A stretch of DNA of 64,000 nt from Pseudolabrys sp. (GCA_022841665.1 JALHRB010000001.1:224753-288752); one strand, 5' to 3'; counted from the first letter of the stretch, positions 28,096 to 40,094 are shown. A program made the numbers and translations. The notes: generated by a model not told the origin, from the sequence alone.

Positions 28096-28803
28096 TCATG
28101 CCGCCTCCGACTTCTCCGCCGCGCCGCCCTTGGTGCGCAGCGCCTGGGTGATTTCGCCCATGATGGCGACCGCGATCTCGGCCGGTGACACGGCGCCGAT
28201 CGGCAGGCCGATGGGCGCGCGGATGCGGGCCATGTCGGCGTCACTCAAGCCCGCCTCCTTTAGCCGCGTCACGCGCTTGGCATGCGTCTTCCGCGAGCCG
28301 AGCGCGCCGATGTAGAAGCAGTCGCGCTTGAGCGCGTGCAGCAGCGCCGGATCGTCGATCTTCGGGTCGTGCGTGAGCGCGACGAAAGCGGTGTAATGGT
28401 CGACGTTGAGCGGCGGCAGCGCCACGTCCGGCCATTCCGCGATCACCTTCACGTCGGGAAAGCGCTCGACCGAGGCGAAGGCGGTGCGCGGATCGACGAT
28501 GGTGACGTCGTAGCCGAGCAGTTGCCCGATCGGCGCCAGCGCCTGGCTGATGTGCACCGCGCCGGTGATGACCAGACGCGGCGACGGCACGTGCACGGTG
28601 AGGAAGACGCGGCCCTGCGCGGTTTCCTCCATGCCGCTCTTGGCCATGCGCAGGCGCTTGCCGATCAGCTCGGCGAGCGAATCCTTGCCGGCGTCGGCCG
28701 CCTTCACCAGCCGCTGCGCGCCCGTATCGACGTCGGTGACGATGACCACCGCGCGGCGCGCGGCGCGCTCTTCGTTCACGGCGTGCAAGATGTCGAGTTT
28801 CAT
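28096..28803 (-). CDS. XdhC/CoxI-family protein with C-terminal Rossmann domain
   Basis: 235 aa. XdhC proteins bind the molybdenum cofactor and hand it to xanthine-dehydrogenase-type enzymes after sulfuration. The C-terminal XdhC domain is evident in FYIGALGSRKTHAKR and MARIRAPIGLPIGAVSPAEIAVAI. The upstream gene (28803-29126) supplies the XdhC N-terminal type domain. The two overlap by one base (TAATG), so they form a split XdhC pair made in tandem. Confidence 0.88.
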   Translation of the reverse strand: MKLDILHAVNEERAARRAVVIVTDVDTGAQRLVKAADAGKDSLAELIGKRLRMAKSGMEETAQGRVFLTVHVPSPRLVITGAVHISQALAPIGQLLGYDVTIVDPRTAFASVERFPDVKVIAEWPDVALPPLNVDHYTAFVALTHDPKIDDPALLHALKRDCFYIGALGSRKTHAKRVTRLKEAGLSDADMARIRAPIGLPIGAVSPAEIAVAIMGEITQALRTKGGAAEKSEAA

Positions 28804-29126
28804 TACGACACCTTTTCCACATAAACGCGGATGGTGCCGCCGCAGGACAGCCCGACCTGCCAGGCGGCCTCGTCGGCGACGCCGAATTCCAGCATCTTCG
28901 GCTTGCCCGAGCCGATCACATCGATGGCTTCGGTCACCACCGCGCCCTCAACGCAGCCGCCGGAGACGGAGCCGAGGAAGTTGCCCTCCTCGTCGATCAC
29001 CAGATTCGAGCCGACCGGCCGCGGCGCCGAGCCCCAGGTCTCCACCACGGTGGCGAGCGCCACGCCGCGCCCGGCCTTGCGCCAGTCCTCGGCGGCCTTG
29101 AGGATGTCTTCATCGCGCGCGAGCAT
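28803..29126 (-). CDS. XdhC/CoxF-family protein, N-terminal-type domain
   Basis: 107 aa from the second ATG (29126), which has GGAGG at proper spacing; an ATG 12 bases upstream is the alternative. It has the XdhC-CoxI domain signatures TVVETWGSAPRPVGSNLVI, GSVSGGCVEGAVV and VGLSCGGTIRVYVE. The Cys residues in SGGC and LSCGG are the expected cofactor-binding region. It works with the adjacent XdhC protein in loading molybdenum cofactor into CoxL-type enzymes. Confidence 0.88.
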   Translation of the reverse strand: MLARDEDILKAAEDWRKAGRGVALATVVETWGSAPRPVGSNLVIDEEGNFLGSVSGGCVEGAVVTEAIDVIGSGKPKMLEFGVADEAAWQVGLSCGGTIRVYVEKVS

Positions 29127-29147
29127 GTGAGCCTCCATTCTCTATTG

Positions 29148-29252
29148 GTCATTCCGGGACGGCCCGAAGGGCCGGACCCGGAATCCAGACACAAGCTCTG
29201 CGCCGTCTTCTGGATTCCGGGTTCGCTCGCTACGCGAGCGCCCCGGAATGAC
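29148..29252. repeat. Palindromic repeat, copy 2
   Basis: 105 bases from GTCATTCCGGGAC to CCCCGGAATGAC, the same layout as copy 1 but with different hairpin tips (GGCCCGAAGGGCC and CGCTCGC-TAC-GCGAGCG). It fills the gap between the VWA/CoxE gene and the first xdhC gene. The compensating changes in the stems suggest that folding, not sequence, is conserved. Confidence 0.9.
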
Positions 29253-29264
29253 TGCAAACATATT

Positions 29265-30464
29265 TTACGCCACCTGCCTCAACATCGCCTTCGGATCGTA
29301 ACCCTTGGCCGGCGCGCCGGACAGGGCGCGCACCAGCTCGGTCATGGAATCGAGATTGTGGATCGGCCGCAATTCGTCAACATGCGGCAGGATGGCCCGC
29401 ACCCCCTTTGCGCGCGCCTCGAAGCCCTCGAAGCGCAGCAGCGGATTGAGCCAGATCAGCCGGCGGCACGAGCGGTGCAGCCGGTCCATCTCGAAGGATA
29501 ACGTATCGTCGGCGTCGCGCTCAAGCCCGTCGGTGATCAAGAGCACCACCGCGCCCTGCCCGAGCACGCGGCGCGCCCAATGTTTGTTGAAGGCGTGCAG
29601 CGAAGTCGCGATACGCGTGCCGCCGGCCCAGTCGGCGACATTGGCGCCGCAAGCGGCGAGCGCCTCGTCCGGATCGCGCTGGCGCAGCGAGCGCGTGACG
29701 TTGGTCAGCCGCGTGCCGAACAGGAACGTCATGACGCGCTTGCGCGCGTCGGTGATGGAATGGAGGAAGTGCAAAAAAAGCCGCGTGTACTGGCTCATGG
29801 AGCCGGAGATGTCGAGGAGCGCCACGATCGGCGGCTCCTTCTCCTTCGGCCCGAGATATTTCAGGTCGATGAGCGCGCCGCCCGCTTTCATCGAGGCCCG
29901 CAAGGTGCGGCGCACGTCGATGATGTGGCCGCGCCGGTGCGCGGCGAGCCGCCGCGTGCGCACCATGTCGAGCGGCAGCGCAAGGCGCGCGATAGCGTCC
30001 TTGGCGGCGGCGATTTCGCCCGCCGTCATCTGCGCGAAGTCCTTGCGGCGCAGCACCTCGCGGTCGGAGACGGTCAGCCGCGCGTCGATCTCGACCTCGC
30101 GCTCCTGCTCGCGCGCGTTCTGGCCGGCAAAGAGCGCGTCCTGGATGCGCTGCGCGCCAGCCTCCGGCGGCTTCGGCGCCGTCGGCAGCGTGTCGGGCAG
30201 CATGGAGGCGATCAGCTTGTCGATATAGCCGCGGCGGCGGAAGAAGATGCGGAAAGCATGGTCGAACAAAATCGTATGCTCGTGCCGCTTCACGAAGACG
30301 GCGTGCAGCGTCCAGTAGAAGTCGTCGCGGTGGGCCACATGTGCGACTTCGAGCGCGGAGAGCGCGTCCAGCACCGCCCCCGGCCCGACCGGCATGCCGG
30401 CCGCGCGCAGCGCGCGCGCGAAGTAGAGGATGTTCTCGGCGAGGCGGCCGCTTGTTTCTGTCAT
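29265..30464 (-). CDS. coxE: VWA-domain protein, CoxE family
   Basis: 399 aa from the ATG at 30464 (ATG at 30476 is also possible). The von Willebrand A domain lies in the C-terminal half, with the metal-site motif LLDISGSMSQYT (about 215-226), then GGTRIATSL and LLITDGLERD. CoxE pairs with the MoxR-type ATPase CoxD. In CO oxidizers this pair helps insert or mature the copper/molybdenum active site. Here the same role for the form II enzyme is likely but inferred. Confidence 0.9.
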   Translation of the reverse strand: MTETSGRLAENILYFARALRAAGMPVGPGAVLDALSALEVAHVAHRDDFYWTLHAVFVKRHEHTILFDHAFRIFFRRRGYIDKLIASMLPDTLPTAPKPPEAGAQRIQDALFAGQNAREQEREVEIDARLTVSDREVLRRKDFAQMTAGEIAAAKDAIARLALPLDMVRTRRLAAHRRGHIIDVRRTLRASMKAGGALIDLKYLGPKEKEPPIVALLDISGSMSQYTRLFLHFLHSITDARKRVMTFLFGTRLTNVTRSLRQRDPDEALAACGANVADWAGGTRIATSLHAFNKHWARRVLGQGAVVLLITDGLERDADDTLSFEMDRLHRSCRRLIWLNPLLRFEGFEARAKGVRAILPHVDELRPIHNLDSMTELVRALSGAPAKGYDPKAMLRQVA

Positions 30465-30495
30465 CCGCAATCCCATCCACCGTTCGTCCCGCGCG

Positions 30496-30597
30496 CAGAC
30501 ATCGGGTTAACCCGATGTCTGCCACTCGACGTACGCAAGTCGGCTATAGCCGACTTGCGACGGGGACCCAGCGCTGGATTCCCGCTTTCGCGGGAAT
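30496..30597. repeat. Array of three palindromes between coxE and coxD
   Basis: Three successive hairpin units: a perfect 26-base palindrome at 30496-30521 (centre GGGTTAACCC), a perfect 26-base palindrome at 30534-30559 (centre GGCTATAGCC), and ATTCCCGC-TTTC-GCGGGAAT at 30578-30597. The third unit also occurs inside the DUF488 gene. The array takes up most of the gap between the MoxR and VWA genes. Confidence 0.9.
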
Positions 30598-30627
30598 GAA
30601 CGGGTGTGTTGTACGTCCTCGAAAAAA

Positions 30628-31548
<921 letters not shown>

Positions 31549-31659
31549 CACGGGGTCCTGATCGGAGGGTACTTTATCCTACCGCGGGCGCGGCTTACAT
31601 GTGGGTATCAAAGCCGGTCCCGGCCAGCCAGGGATAGCCCCGAAAGCGAGACTTTAGTC

Positions 31660-32193
31660 ATGTCGGACGCCCCCGAAACCACCCAAGAAACGACCAAAGA
31701 AACGCTGCGTTTTCCGACCATCGACCCCGGCGTGCGCATCGGCCATGTGCACCTGAAGGTCGCCGACCTGCAGCGGGCGCTCGACTTCTATTGCGGGGTG
31801 CTTGGCTTCACGCTGACCACCAGCCGCCCGGGCGCCGCCTTCATCTCGGCCGGCGGATACCACCACCATCTCGGCCTCAACACCTGGGAAAGCAAAGGCG
31901 GCTCCCCGCCCCCGCCGGGCACGACCGGCCTCTACCACACCGCCATCCTCTACCCGACCCGCAAGCTCCTGGCCGACGCGCTGCGCCGGCTGATCGCGGC
32001 CAAGATCCCGCTCGAAGGCGCGAGCGACCATGGCGTGTCCGAGGCGCTCTATCTGCGCGACCCGGACGACAACGGCGTCGAGCTCTATTGGGACCGGCCG
32101 AAGGAGAAATGGCCGCAGAAGCCGGACGGCTCGTTGCAGATGTATACGCGTCCGCTCGATTTGCACGATCTGCTGGCGGAGCTCGACCGCTAG
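31660..32193 (+). CDS. VOC-family (glyoxalase/extradiol dioxygenase-like) protein
   Basis: 177 aa from the ATG at 31660. Two beta-alpha-beta-beta-beta modules: GHVHLKVADLQRALDFYCGVLGF (metal His about 31), then YHTAILYPTRKLL with GVELYWDRP supplying the C-terminal Glu. The metal ligands fit His-His-Glu. It resembles small catechol-2,3-dioxygenase-like proteins annotated as CatE-type. It is monocistronic on the plus strand between the two cox blocks. The substrate is unknown. Confidence 0.85.
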   Translation: MSDAPETTQETTKETLRFPTIDPGVRIGHVHLKVADLQRALDFYCGVLGFTLTTSRPGAAFISAGGYHHHLGLNTWESKGGSPPPPGTTGLYHTAILYPTRKLLADALRRLIAAKIPLEGASDHGVSEALYLRDPDDNGVELYWDRPKEKWPQKPDGSLQMYTRPLDLHDLLAELDR

Positions 32194-32312
32194 GCGGCTG
32201 GGGTCCGCCGGAGTTCTGTGTGGAACACGGCCGGCGCGGCCATTTCTCTCCGCTGATAAAATAAACTGTTAATCCCGCCGCCCTAATCTCCCCGATCCAT
32301 CGGGGGAATTCC

Positions 32313-33362
32313 ATGGCAAAGGCCAGCCGGCTGCGAAAGGCAAGCGCGCTCGGCATCGCGAATGTCGATTCCCATTCGCACGAGTCAACGGCGGCCGCGG
32401 TCGCACGCCTGACCGCTTTGGTGGAAGCGCAGGCCCGTGTCATCCGCGACTACGAAGCCGCCGCCGCCCGCAGCCGGGACGTGTTCGAGCGCGCCTCGGC
32501 GGCCGCGCGGCTCGGCATGTGGGAATGCGACTTGACCACCGAGACCTTGCAGTGGTCGGGCGGCACCTACGACATGTTCGATATCGAACGAAACGCGCCG
32601 TTGGTGCGTAAGCAGGCCCTGCCCCGCTATTCCACCCACTCGCTCAAGGCGCTGGAAAAAATCAGGAGTGAATCGCTGGCGCAGGGCAAGGGCTTCAACC
32701 TCGACGCCGAGCTCGTCACGGCGCGCGGTGCGCAGCGCTGGATCAGGATCACCGCGGTCGTCGACTGCGCCGACAAACGCCCGACCCGCCTGTTCGGCAT
32801 GAAGCAGGACATCACCGAGGAAAAGGCCAAACTGGACCGCCTGCGCTACCTCGCGGAAACCGATGAACTGACCGGGCTGGCCAACCGCAGCCTGTTCCAG
32901 GCCAAGCTGGCGGGAATGTGCGAGACCGCCCATGCTGCCGACGCCGGGGCGCTGCTCCTGATCGACCTCGACGGCTTCAAGGAGGTCAACGACTCGCTCG
33001 GCCACGCTGCCGGCGACGGATGCCTGGCCGAGGTGGCGCGCCGCTTGTCGCGCGCCTGCCCGGACGCCGTCGTGGTGGCCCGCACCGGCGGCGACGAGTT
33101 CGCGGTGCTGCTCGGCCCGACGCCGGACGTTCGCCGCATCGCCGCCGTCGCCGCCCATATCGTCAAGACGATGGGACGTCCGGTGGACTCGCACGGCCGC
33201 CGCTTCACCATCGGCGCCTCGGTCGGCATCGCCTGGGTCAATAGTCGCGCGCCGGGAGAGATCTTCCAGCGTGCCGACGCCGCGCTTTATGCCGCCAAAG
33301 CCGCCGGCAAGAACACTTTCCGTTGGTTCGACCCGGACTACGCGCGCACCAGCGCAGCCTAG
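32313..33362 (+). CDS. Diguanylate cyclase with PAS-like sensor
   Basis: 349 aa, apparently soluble. A PAS-like domain (about 50-170: GMWECDLTTETLQWSGGTYD, TRLFGMKQDITEEKAK) leads through a short coiled linker into a GGDEF domain (DELTGLANRSLF; RTGGDEFAV at about 257). The catalytic GGDEF is intact. The RxxD inhibitory site is absent at the usual place (PDAV instead), so product feedback may be missing. The ligand of the sensor is unknown. GGGGGAA precedes the ATG. Confidence 0.92.
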   Translation: MAKASRLRKASALGIANVDSHSHESTAAAVARLTALVEAQARVIRDYEAAAARSRDVFERASAAARLGMWECDLTTETLQWSGGTYDMFDIERNAPLVRKQALPRYSTHSLKALEKIRSESLAQGKGFNLDAELVTARGAQRWIRITAVVDCADKRPTRLFGMKQDITEEKAKLDRLRYLAETDELTGLANRSLFQAKLAGMCETAHAADAGALLLIDLDGFKEVNDSLGHAAGDGCLAEVARRLSRACPDAVVVARTGGDEFAVLLGPTPDVRRIAAVAAHIVKTMGRPVDSHGRRFTIGASVGIAWVNSRAPGEIFQRADAALYAAKAAGKNTFRWFDPDYARTSAA

Positions 33363-33402
33363 CGGCCAGAAAAGAAATGCGCGCCGCCGGTGGCCGGAAC
33401 CG

Positions 33403-34614
33403 TCATGCCGCCTGCCGCGGCCGCCGCAGCATCAGGGTCAGCAGGGTGGCGAGCACCGTGAAGCCCAGCATGATCGCAAACGCCGCCTGGTAGTTGCCGG
33501 CCTTGTCGAACAGCGCGGCGCCGAGATAAGCGCCGATGCCGCCGAAAACCTGGTGCACCATCGTGATGAGGCCGGTGAGCGCGCCGAGATGGCGGGTGCC
33601 GAAGCTCTCCTGCACGAACACCACCGTAAGCGGCGCGGTCACCAGGAACGTGGCGCCGAACACGAGCGCGAACACCGCGACCGACACTGTCGACTGATCC
33701 ACCATCACCAAGGCGAACACGACGACGCGCGCGGCAAAGCAGACGGCCGTCGGCCACATCGGGCCGGAGCGGTCGCTGACCGCGCCGCCGATCACCACGC
33801 CGACGAGGCCGGTCAGCCCCATCAGCGCCAGCAGGTTGCCGGCCAGAAAAGCGTCGACGCCGCGGTCCTGCGCGAAGGCGACGACATGGGTGGAGACGAA
33901 GAAGTCGTCGAAGCCGCAGACCGCGTAGATCGCGAGCAACAGCCAGAATTGGCGCGTGCGCGCGGCCTCGCGCACGCCGACGCCGATCGCCGGCTGCGCC
34001 GCCTTGGCCTGCATGCGCGTGCTTTTGGGAATCGCTAGGATGACCAGCGGCAGCAGCGCGAGATGCACGATCCCCAACCAGACATAGACGGACTGCCAGC
34101 TCACGGAGAGCATGACCGCCGCCAGCGCGGCGATCACCACGAGCTGGCCGACGCTCATGCCCGACGTCACCACCGCATTGGCGATGCCGGTGCGCACCGG
34201 AAAGGCGCGCGCCACCATCACGCCGACCGGGATCATGGAGGCCGCGCCGTTGCCGAGCGCGAAGACCACGCCGTATAGCACATGCGCGTGCCACGGCGCC
34301 GAGATGATGCTCATCAGGCCGATGCCGATACCGGCGACCACGAGGCCGCCGCCCAGCACCAAGCGCGGGCTGGTGCGGTCGGCGAGGTAGCCGGCGGCAA
34401 ACATCGCCGCCGCCGAAACTGCCTGGTACAGCGCGACGGCAAGCCCGACGTCGCCGCGTACCCAGCCCAAATCGTCGACGATCGGCTTCAGCGTCAGGCC
34501 GACGGTGAAGCGCGCCCCGCCGCCGATGAAGAGCACAAGGAACCCGGCGGCAAGGATGACGGCGGCGCTCGTCGCGACCGGATGGCGCCGCGCGGGCCCC
34601 GTGGCGGAGGCCAA
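33403..34614 (-). CDS. MFS transporter in the cox structural operon
   Basis: 403 aa, 12 predicted helices. It belongs to the monocarboxylate/oxalate-formate antiporter-like MFS group (GGGARFTVGLTLKPIVDDLG; VGLAVALYQAVSAAAMFAAGYLADR). It starts 25 bases after coxM on the same strand, using a TTG; no clear ribosome-binding site is seen, so the start is uncertain. Its place in the operon suggests it imports the substrate or exports the product of the molybdenum hydroxylase. Confidence 0.85.
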   Translation of the reverse strand: MASATGPARRHPVATSAAVILAAGFLVLFIGGGARFTVGLTLKPIVDDLGWVRGDVGLAVALYQAVSAAAMFAAGYLADRTSPRLVLGGGLVVAGIGIGLMSIISAPWHAHVLYGVVFALGNGAASMIPVGVMVARAFPVRTGIANAVVTSGMSVGQLVVIAALAAVMLSVSWQSVYVWLGIVHLALLPLVILAIPKSTRMQAKAAQPAIGVGVREAARTRQFWLLLAIYAVCGFDDFFVSTHVVAFAQDRGVDAFLAGNLLALMGLTGLVGVVIGGAVSDRSGPMWPTAVCFAARVVVFALVMVDQSTVSVAVFALVFGATFLVTAPLTVVFVQESFGTRHLGALTGLITMVHQVFGGIGAYLGAALFDKAGNYQAAFAIMLGFTVLATLLTLMLRRPRQAA

Positions 34615-34639
34615 GACTAAAGGACCGGCACGTTCGCGC

Positions 34640-35440
34640 CTAAGCCGCCGCCTTTGCCAGCGCCCGGCGGGCGAGCACGCCGACCAGATGCGCGCGGTAT
34701 TCGGCCGAGGCGTGGATGTCGGTGTTCATGCCGGTCGCGGGGATGGTCATGCCCTCGATCGACTTGGCGGCGAAACGCTTCTTGAGCGCCTCCTCGAACG
34801 ACTTCACGCGGAACACGCCGTTGGAGCCCGCGCCGGTCACAGCCACGCGGATGTCCGGCCCGCGCTTGGACACGAACACGCCGACCAGCGCAAAGCCCGA
34901 GGCCGGATGCTTGAACTTCTCGTAGGCGCATTTCTTGGCGATGGGGAACATCACTTTGACGATGATCTCGCCCTCCTCCAGCGCGGTGGAGAACATGCCG
35001 GTGAAGAAATCGTCGGCCGCGATGCGGCGCTTGTTGGTGACGATGGTGGCGCCCAGCCCGAGGCAGGCGGCCGGATAGTCGGCGTTGGGGTCGTTATTGG
35101 CGATGGAGCCGCCGATGGTGCCGCGATTGCGCACCTGCGGATCGCCGATCGAGCCCGGCACCATGGCGAGCCCCGGCATCGCCTCCTGCAACACTTTCGA
35201 GTTGGCGACGTCGGCGTGGCGCGTCATGGCCCCGATCACGACCGAGCGGCCTTTCAGCTCGACGCCGCTCATGCCTTCGACCAGCGAGAGATCGACCAGC
35301 GCCGGCGGGTTCGCCAGCCGCTGCTTCATCACCGGCAGCAGCGAATGGCCGCCCGCCAGAAGCTTGGCTTCCGGATTGCGCGCCAGCAGGCCGGCCGCCT
35401 GGCGGACCGTCGTCGGCCGATGGAAGGTGAAATTGTACAT
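34640..35440 (-). CDS. coxM: Molybdenum hydroxylase FAD subunit (CoxM-like)
   Basis: 266 aa. FAD-binding medium subunit of the xanthine dehydrogenase/CO dehydrogenase family. It carries electrons from the [2Fe-2S] subunit to the acceptor. The FAD motifs are AGGHSLLP (about 32-39) and GTIGGSIANNDPNADYPA (about 110-127). AAGGAGACGACA before the ATG is a strong ribosome-binding site. It is 18 bases from coxL and part of the order coxS-coxL-coxM-MFS. Confidence 0.93.
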   Translation of the reverse strand: MYNFTFHRPTTVRQAAGLLARNPEAKLLAGGHSLLPVMKQRLANPPALVDLSLVEGMSGVELKGRSVVIGAMTRHADVANSKVLQEAMPGLAMVPGSIGDPQVRNRGTIGGSIANNDPNADYPAACLGLGATIVTNKRRIAADDFFTGMFSTALEEGEIIVKVMFPIAKKCAYEKFKHPASGFALVGVFVSKRGPDIRVAVTGAGSNGVFRVKSFEEALKKRFAAKSIEGMTIPATGMNTDIHASAEYRAHLVGVLARRALAKAAA

Positions 35441-35458
35441 TGTCGTCTCCTTTAAACC

Positions 35459-37816
<2,358 letters not shown>

Positions 37817-37849
37817 GGCGGTCTCCTCCCGTTCGACTTTTTATAAGGA

Positions 37850-38350
37850 TTATTCGGCGGCCTGACGCGACGCGCCGCCCGGCGCCATTGCCTTGGCTCC
37901 CGCTTTGATGGCTTTCACGATGTTATGGTAGCCGGTGCAGCGGCAGATATTGCCGTCGAGCTGCTCGCGGATGGTGTGGTCGTCGAGGTCGTTGCCGCGG
38001 CGGCGTACGATGTCGAGCGCGGCCATGATCATGCCGGGCGTGCAGTAACCGCATTGCAGGCCGTGGTGCTCGCGGAAAGCCTCCTGCATCGGATGCAGCG
38101 GACCGTTCGCCTCCGCCAGGCCTTCGATGGTGGTGACCTTGGCGCCCTCGCACTGGAGCGCGAGTGTGGTGCAGGACTTGGCGGCAATGCCGTCGATGTG
38201 GATGACGCAGGCGCCGCACTGCGAGGTGTCGCAACCGACATGCGTGCCGGTCAACCGCAGGTTTTCGCGGAGGAATTGCACCAGCAGCGTGCGCGCTTCG
38301 ACATCGCCGGTGACGGGCTTCCCGTTCACCGTCATGGACACGGTCGGCAT
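37850..38350 (-). CDS. coxS: Molybdenum hydroxylase [2Fe-2S] subunit (CoxS-like)
   Basis: 166 aa from the ATG at 38350, preceded by GGGAGGAAGGTC. It carries two [2Fe-2S] clusters. The plant-ferredoxin type has [15 protein letters not shown] plus one downstream Cys (SCTT). The second type has [10 protein letters not shown] and [12 protein letters not shown] longer reading upstream lacks family support. It is the first gene of the structural operon, and the divergent gap to pcaD (318 bases) should hold its promoter. Confidence 0.95.
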   Translation of the reverse strand: MPTVSMTVNGKPVTGDVEARTLLVQFLRENLRLTGTHVGCDTSQCGACVIHIDGIAAKSCTTLALQCEGAKVTTIEGLAEANGPLHPMQEAFREHHGLQCGYCTPGMIMAALDIVRRRGNDLDDHTIREQLDGNICRCTGYHNIVKAIKAGAKAMAPGGASRQAAE

Positions 38351-38667
38351 GACCTTCCTCCCAAAATTCGGGGCCAAATGCCCTCTTTTCGCCTCGCCCG
38401 CACGGGGCGGCGGCGGCTCGGGCGCAAATTCCAATCGATTTCGGTCCGGTTCGCGCCTTCGAACAAGAATAAGTTTGAACCCCCGGTACGGGGCCGGTCA
38501 AGAGATTCAAACGTCAAACGGTGCGAAAACGGCAACGCCCGGTTGCCCAACATGCCGGCAATGCCGGTTTGCACGGCGAAAAGTCCTTTGCGTGCCCGCG
38601 CCGGCGGACTAAGTGTGGCCGCCACGATCCCCCGCCCGAAACAAAAATCCTGACTTAGGAGGCCTGA
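38351..38667. other. Divergent gap between coxS and pcaD
   Basis: About 317 bases. It should contain promoters for coxS (leftward) and pcaD (rightward). I see a lower-GC stretch around 38455-38480 but no clear boxes, operator dyad or RNA gene. Confidence 0.4.
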
Positions 38668-39453
38668 ATGCCCACGATCACCGCCGATGACGGCTGCGCC
38701 ATCAATGTGAGGGTCGAGGGCCGCGACGACGCCCCGGCGCTGATGCTGTCCAACTCGCTCGGCACCGACCTCACCATGTGGGACGATCAGGCCGGGGAAT
38801 TCGCCAAGCATTTCCGCGTGGTGCGCTACGACCGCCGCGGCCATGGCAAGTCCGGCGTGCCGCAGGGCGCCTACTCCATGGAGCGGTTTGGTCGCGACGC
38901 GCTCTCCGTGCTCGATGCGCTCGGCATCGAGAAGACCAACTGGTGCGGCCTGTCGATGGGCGGCATGGTGGGCCAGTGGCTGGGCGCCAACGCGCCCGAC
39001 CGCCTCGAAAAGCTCATTCTCTCCAACACCAATTTCAATTACGCGGAAAAGGCGTTCTGGAACGACCGCATCAAGGCCGTGCAGGCGAGCGGCCTCGCCC
39101 CGCTGGTCGAGCCGAACATGCAGCGCTGGTTCACCGAAGGCTTCCGCGCCAGCGCGCCGGCGGCAATGGCGCGCATGAAGATGATGTTCCTCGCCACCGA
39201 TCCGAAGGGCTACGTCGCCTGCTGCGAGGCGATCCGCGACATGGATTTCCGCGCCAGCAACCCGACCATCAAGGCGCCGACGCTGGTGATCGTCGGCAGC
39301 CAGGACGCGGCGACCCCGCCGTCCGCCGGCGAGGCTATCGCCAAGGCGATCCCGGGCGCGAAGCTGGCGAGCATCGACGCCGCGCACATCGCCAATGTCG
39401 AGCAGCCCAAGGCCTACACCGACACGGTTCTGAAGTTCCTGCGCGGCTACTAG
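38668..39453 (+). CDS. pcaD: 3-oxoadipate enol-lactonase
   Basis: 261 aa alpha/beta-hydrolase. It opens the enol-lactone of 3-oxoadipate in the beta-ketoadipate pathway. The nucleophile elbow is CGLSMGGMVG (Ser about 93), with the family N-terminal NSLGTDLTMWDDQ, the acid in VGSQDAATPP and His in DAAHIANVEQP. TTAGGAGG precedes the ATG. The stop codon TAG is the first three bases of the palindromic repeat that follows, so the repeat inserted at the very end of the gene. Confidence 0.92.
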   Translation: MPTITADDGCAINVRVEGRDDAPALMLSNSLGTDLTMWDDQAGEFAKHFRVVRYDRRGHGKSGVPQGAYSMERFGRDALSVLDALGIEKTNWCGLSMGGMVGQWLGANAPDRLEKLILSNTNFNYAEKAFWNDRIKAVQASGLAPLVEPNMQRWFTEGFRASAPAAMARMKMMFLATDPKGYVACCEAIRDMDFRASNPTIKAPTLVIVGSQDAATPPSAGEAIAKAIPGAKLASIDAAHIANVEQPKAYTDTVLKFLRGY

Positions 39454-39524
39454 TGGTTCGATTCTAACATTCGCATCCCATTTCAGCAGGCGCCTTTGCG
39501 AATGTTAGAATCAAAGGACCACTA
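39451..39524. repeat. TAGTGG-ended palindrome, unit 1
   Basis: 74 bases bounded by TAGTGG and CCACTA. The inner arms GATTCTAACATTCGC and GCGAATGTTAGAATC are exact inverse repeats around a 23-base loop. It supplies the pcaD stop codon. Confidence 0.92.
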
Positions 39525-39544
39525 GCAAGTACAAGTATAAGTAT

Positions 39545-39623
39545 ATAGTGGAGCTTTGGATTTGACATTCGCGTAGAGAACCCGCTGCCAAGTGGGTCGC
39601 GAATGTCAAATCCGCTCCACTAT
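39545..39623. repeat. TAGTGG-ended palindrome, unit 2
   Basis: 79 bases bounded by ATAGTGG and CCACTAT. The inner arms GGATTTGACATTCGCG and CGCGAATGTCAAATCC are inverse repeats. It shares the ends and the ACATTCGC core with unit 1, 20 bases away, but differs elsewhere. It ends 12 bases before the pcaC start, so it also forms the pcaC leader. Confidence 0.92.
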
Positions 39624-39635
39624 TCGGAGGCGGTG

Positions 39636-40025
39636 ATGGACGAGAAAGAACGCTACGACAAAGGCATGGCGCAGCGCCGCAAGGTGCTGGGCAACGCCTG
39701 GGTCGACCGCGCCAACGCCAAGAAGACCGCGTTCAATTCCGAATTCCAGGACTTCATCACGCGCGCGGCCTGGGGCGAGATCTGGACGCGGCCGCACTAC
39801 GACGAGCGCACGCGCCGCATTTTGGTGATCGGCACCATGCTGGCGCTCGACAAGTGGGACGAATTCCGCATGCACGTGCGCGCGGCGCTGACCGAAGGCG
39901 GCTTCAGCGCGGACGACATCAAGGAAATCATCCTGCAGCAGGCGATCTATTGCGGCGTGCCGGCGGCCAACCATGCCTTCAAGGAAGCCGCCGAGGTCAT
40001 GGCCGAGGTCGGGAAGGCAAAATAA
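39636..40025 (+). CDS. pcaC: 4-carboxymuconolactone decarboxylase
   Basis: 129 aa from the ATG at 39636 (MDEKERYDKGMAQRRKVLG), preceded by CGGAGG. It decarboxylates carboxymuconolactone, the step before pcaD. The family core TRAAWGEIWTRP and LQQAIYCGVPAANHAF is present. Its size matches PcaC. It lies downstream of pcaD but is separated by two long palindromes. Other pca genes are not in the window. Confidence 0.9.
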   Translation: MDEKERYDKGMAQRRKVLGNAWVDRANAKKTAFNSEFQDFITRAAWGEIWTRPHYDERTRRILVIGTMLALDKWDEFRMHVRAALTEGGFSADDIKEIILQQAIYCGVPAANHAFKEAAEVMAEVGKAK

Positions 40026-40094
40026 CCTCGCCCCGCAGCGCCTTTTGGCGATCTCGCGCGTCATCCGGCGCGATGCCAGAAGGGAGACGCTGCG

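Noticed and set aside
39451..39623. Possible CRISPR-like repeats
   Set aside because: Only two units, each a palindrome of 70-80 bases with unlike arms; no regular spacers and no cas gene.
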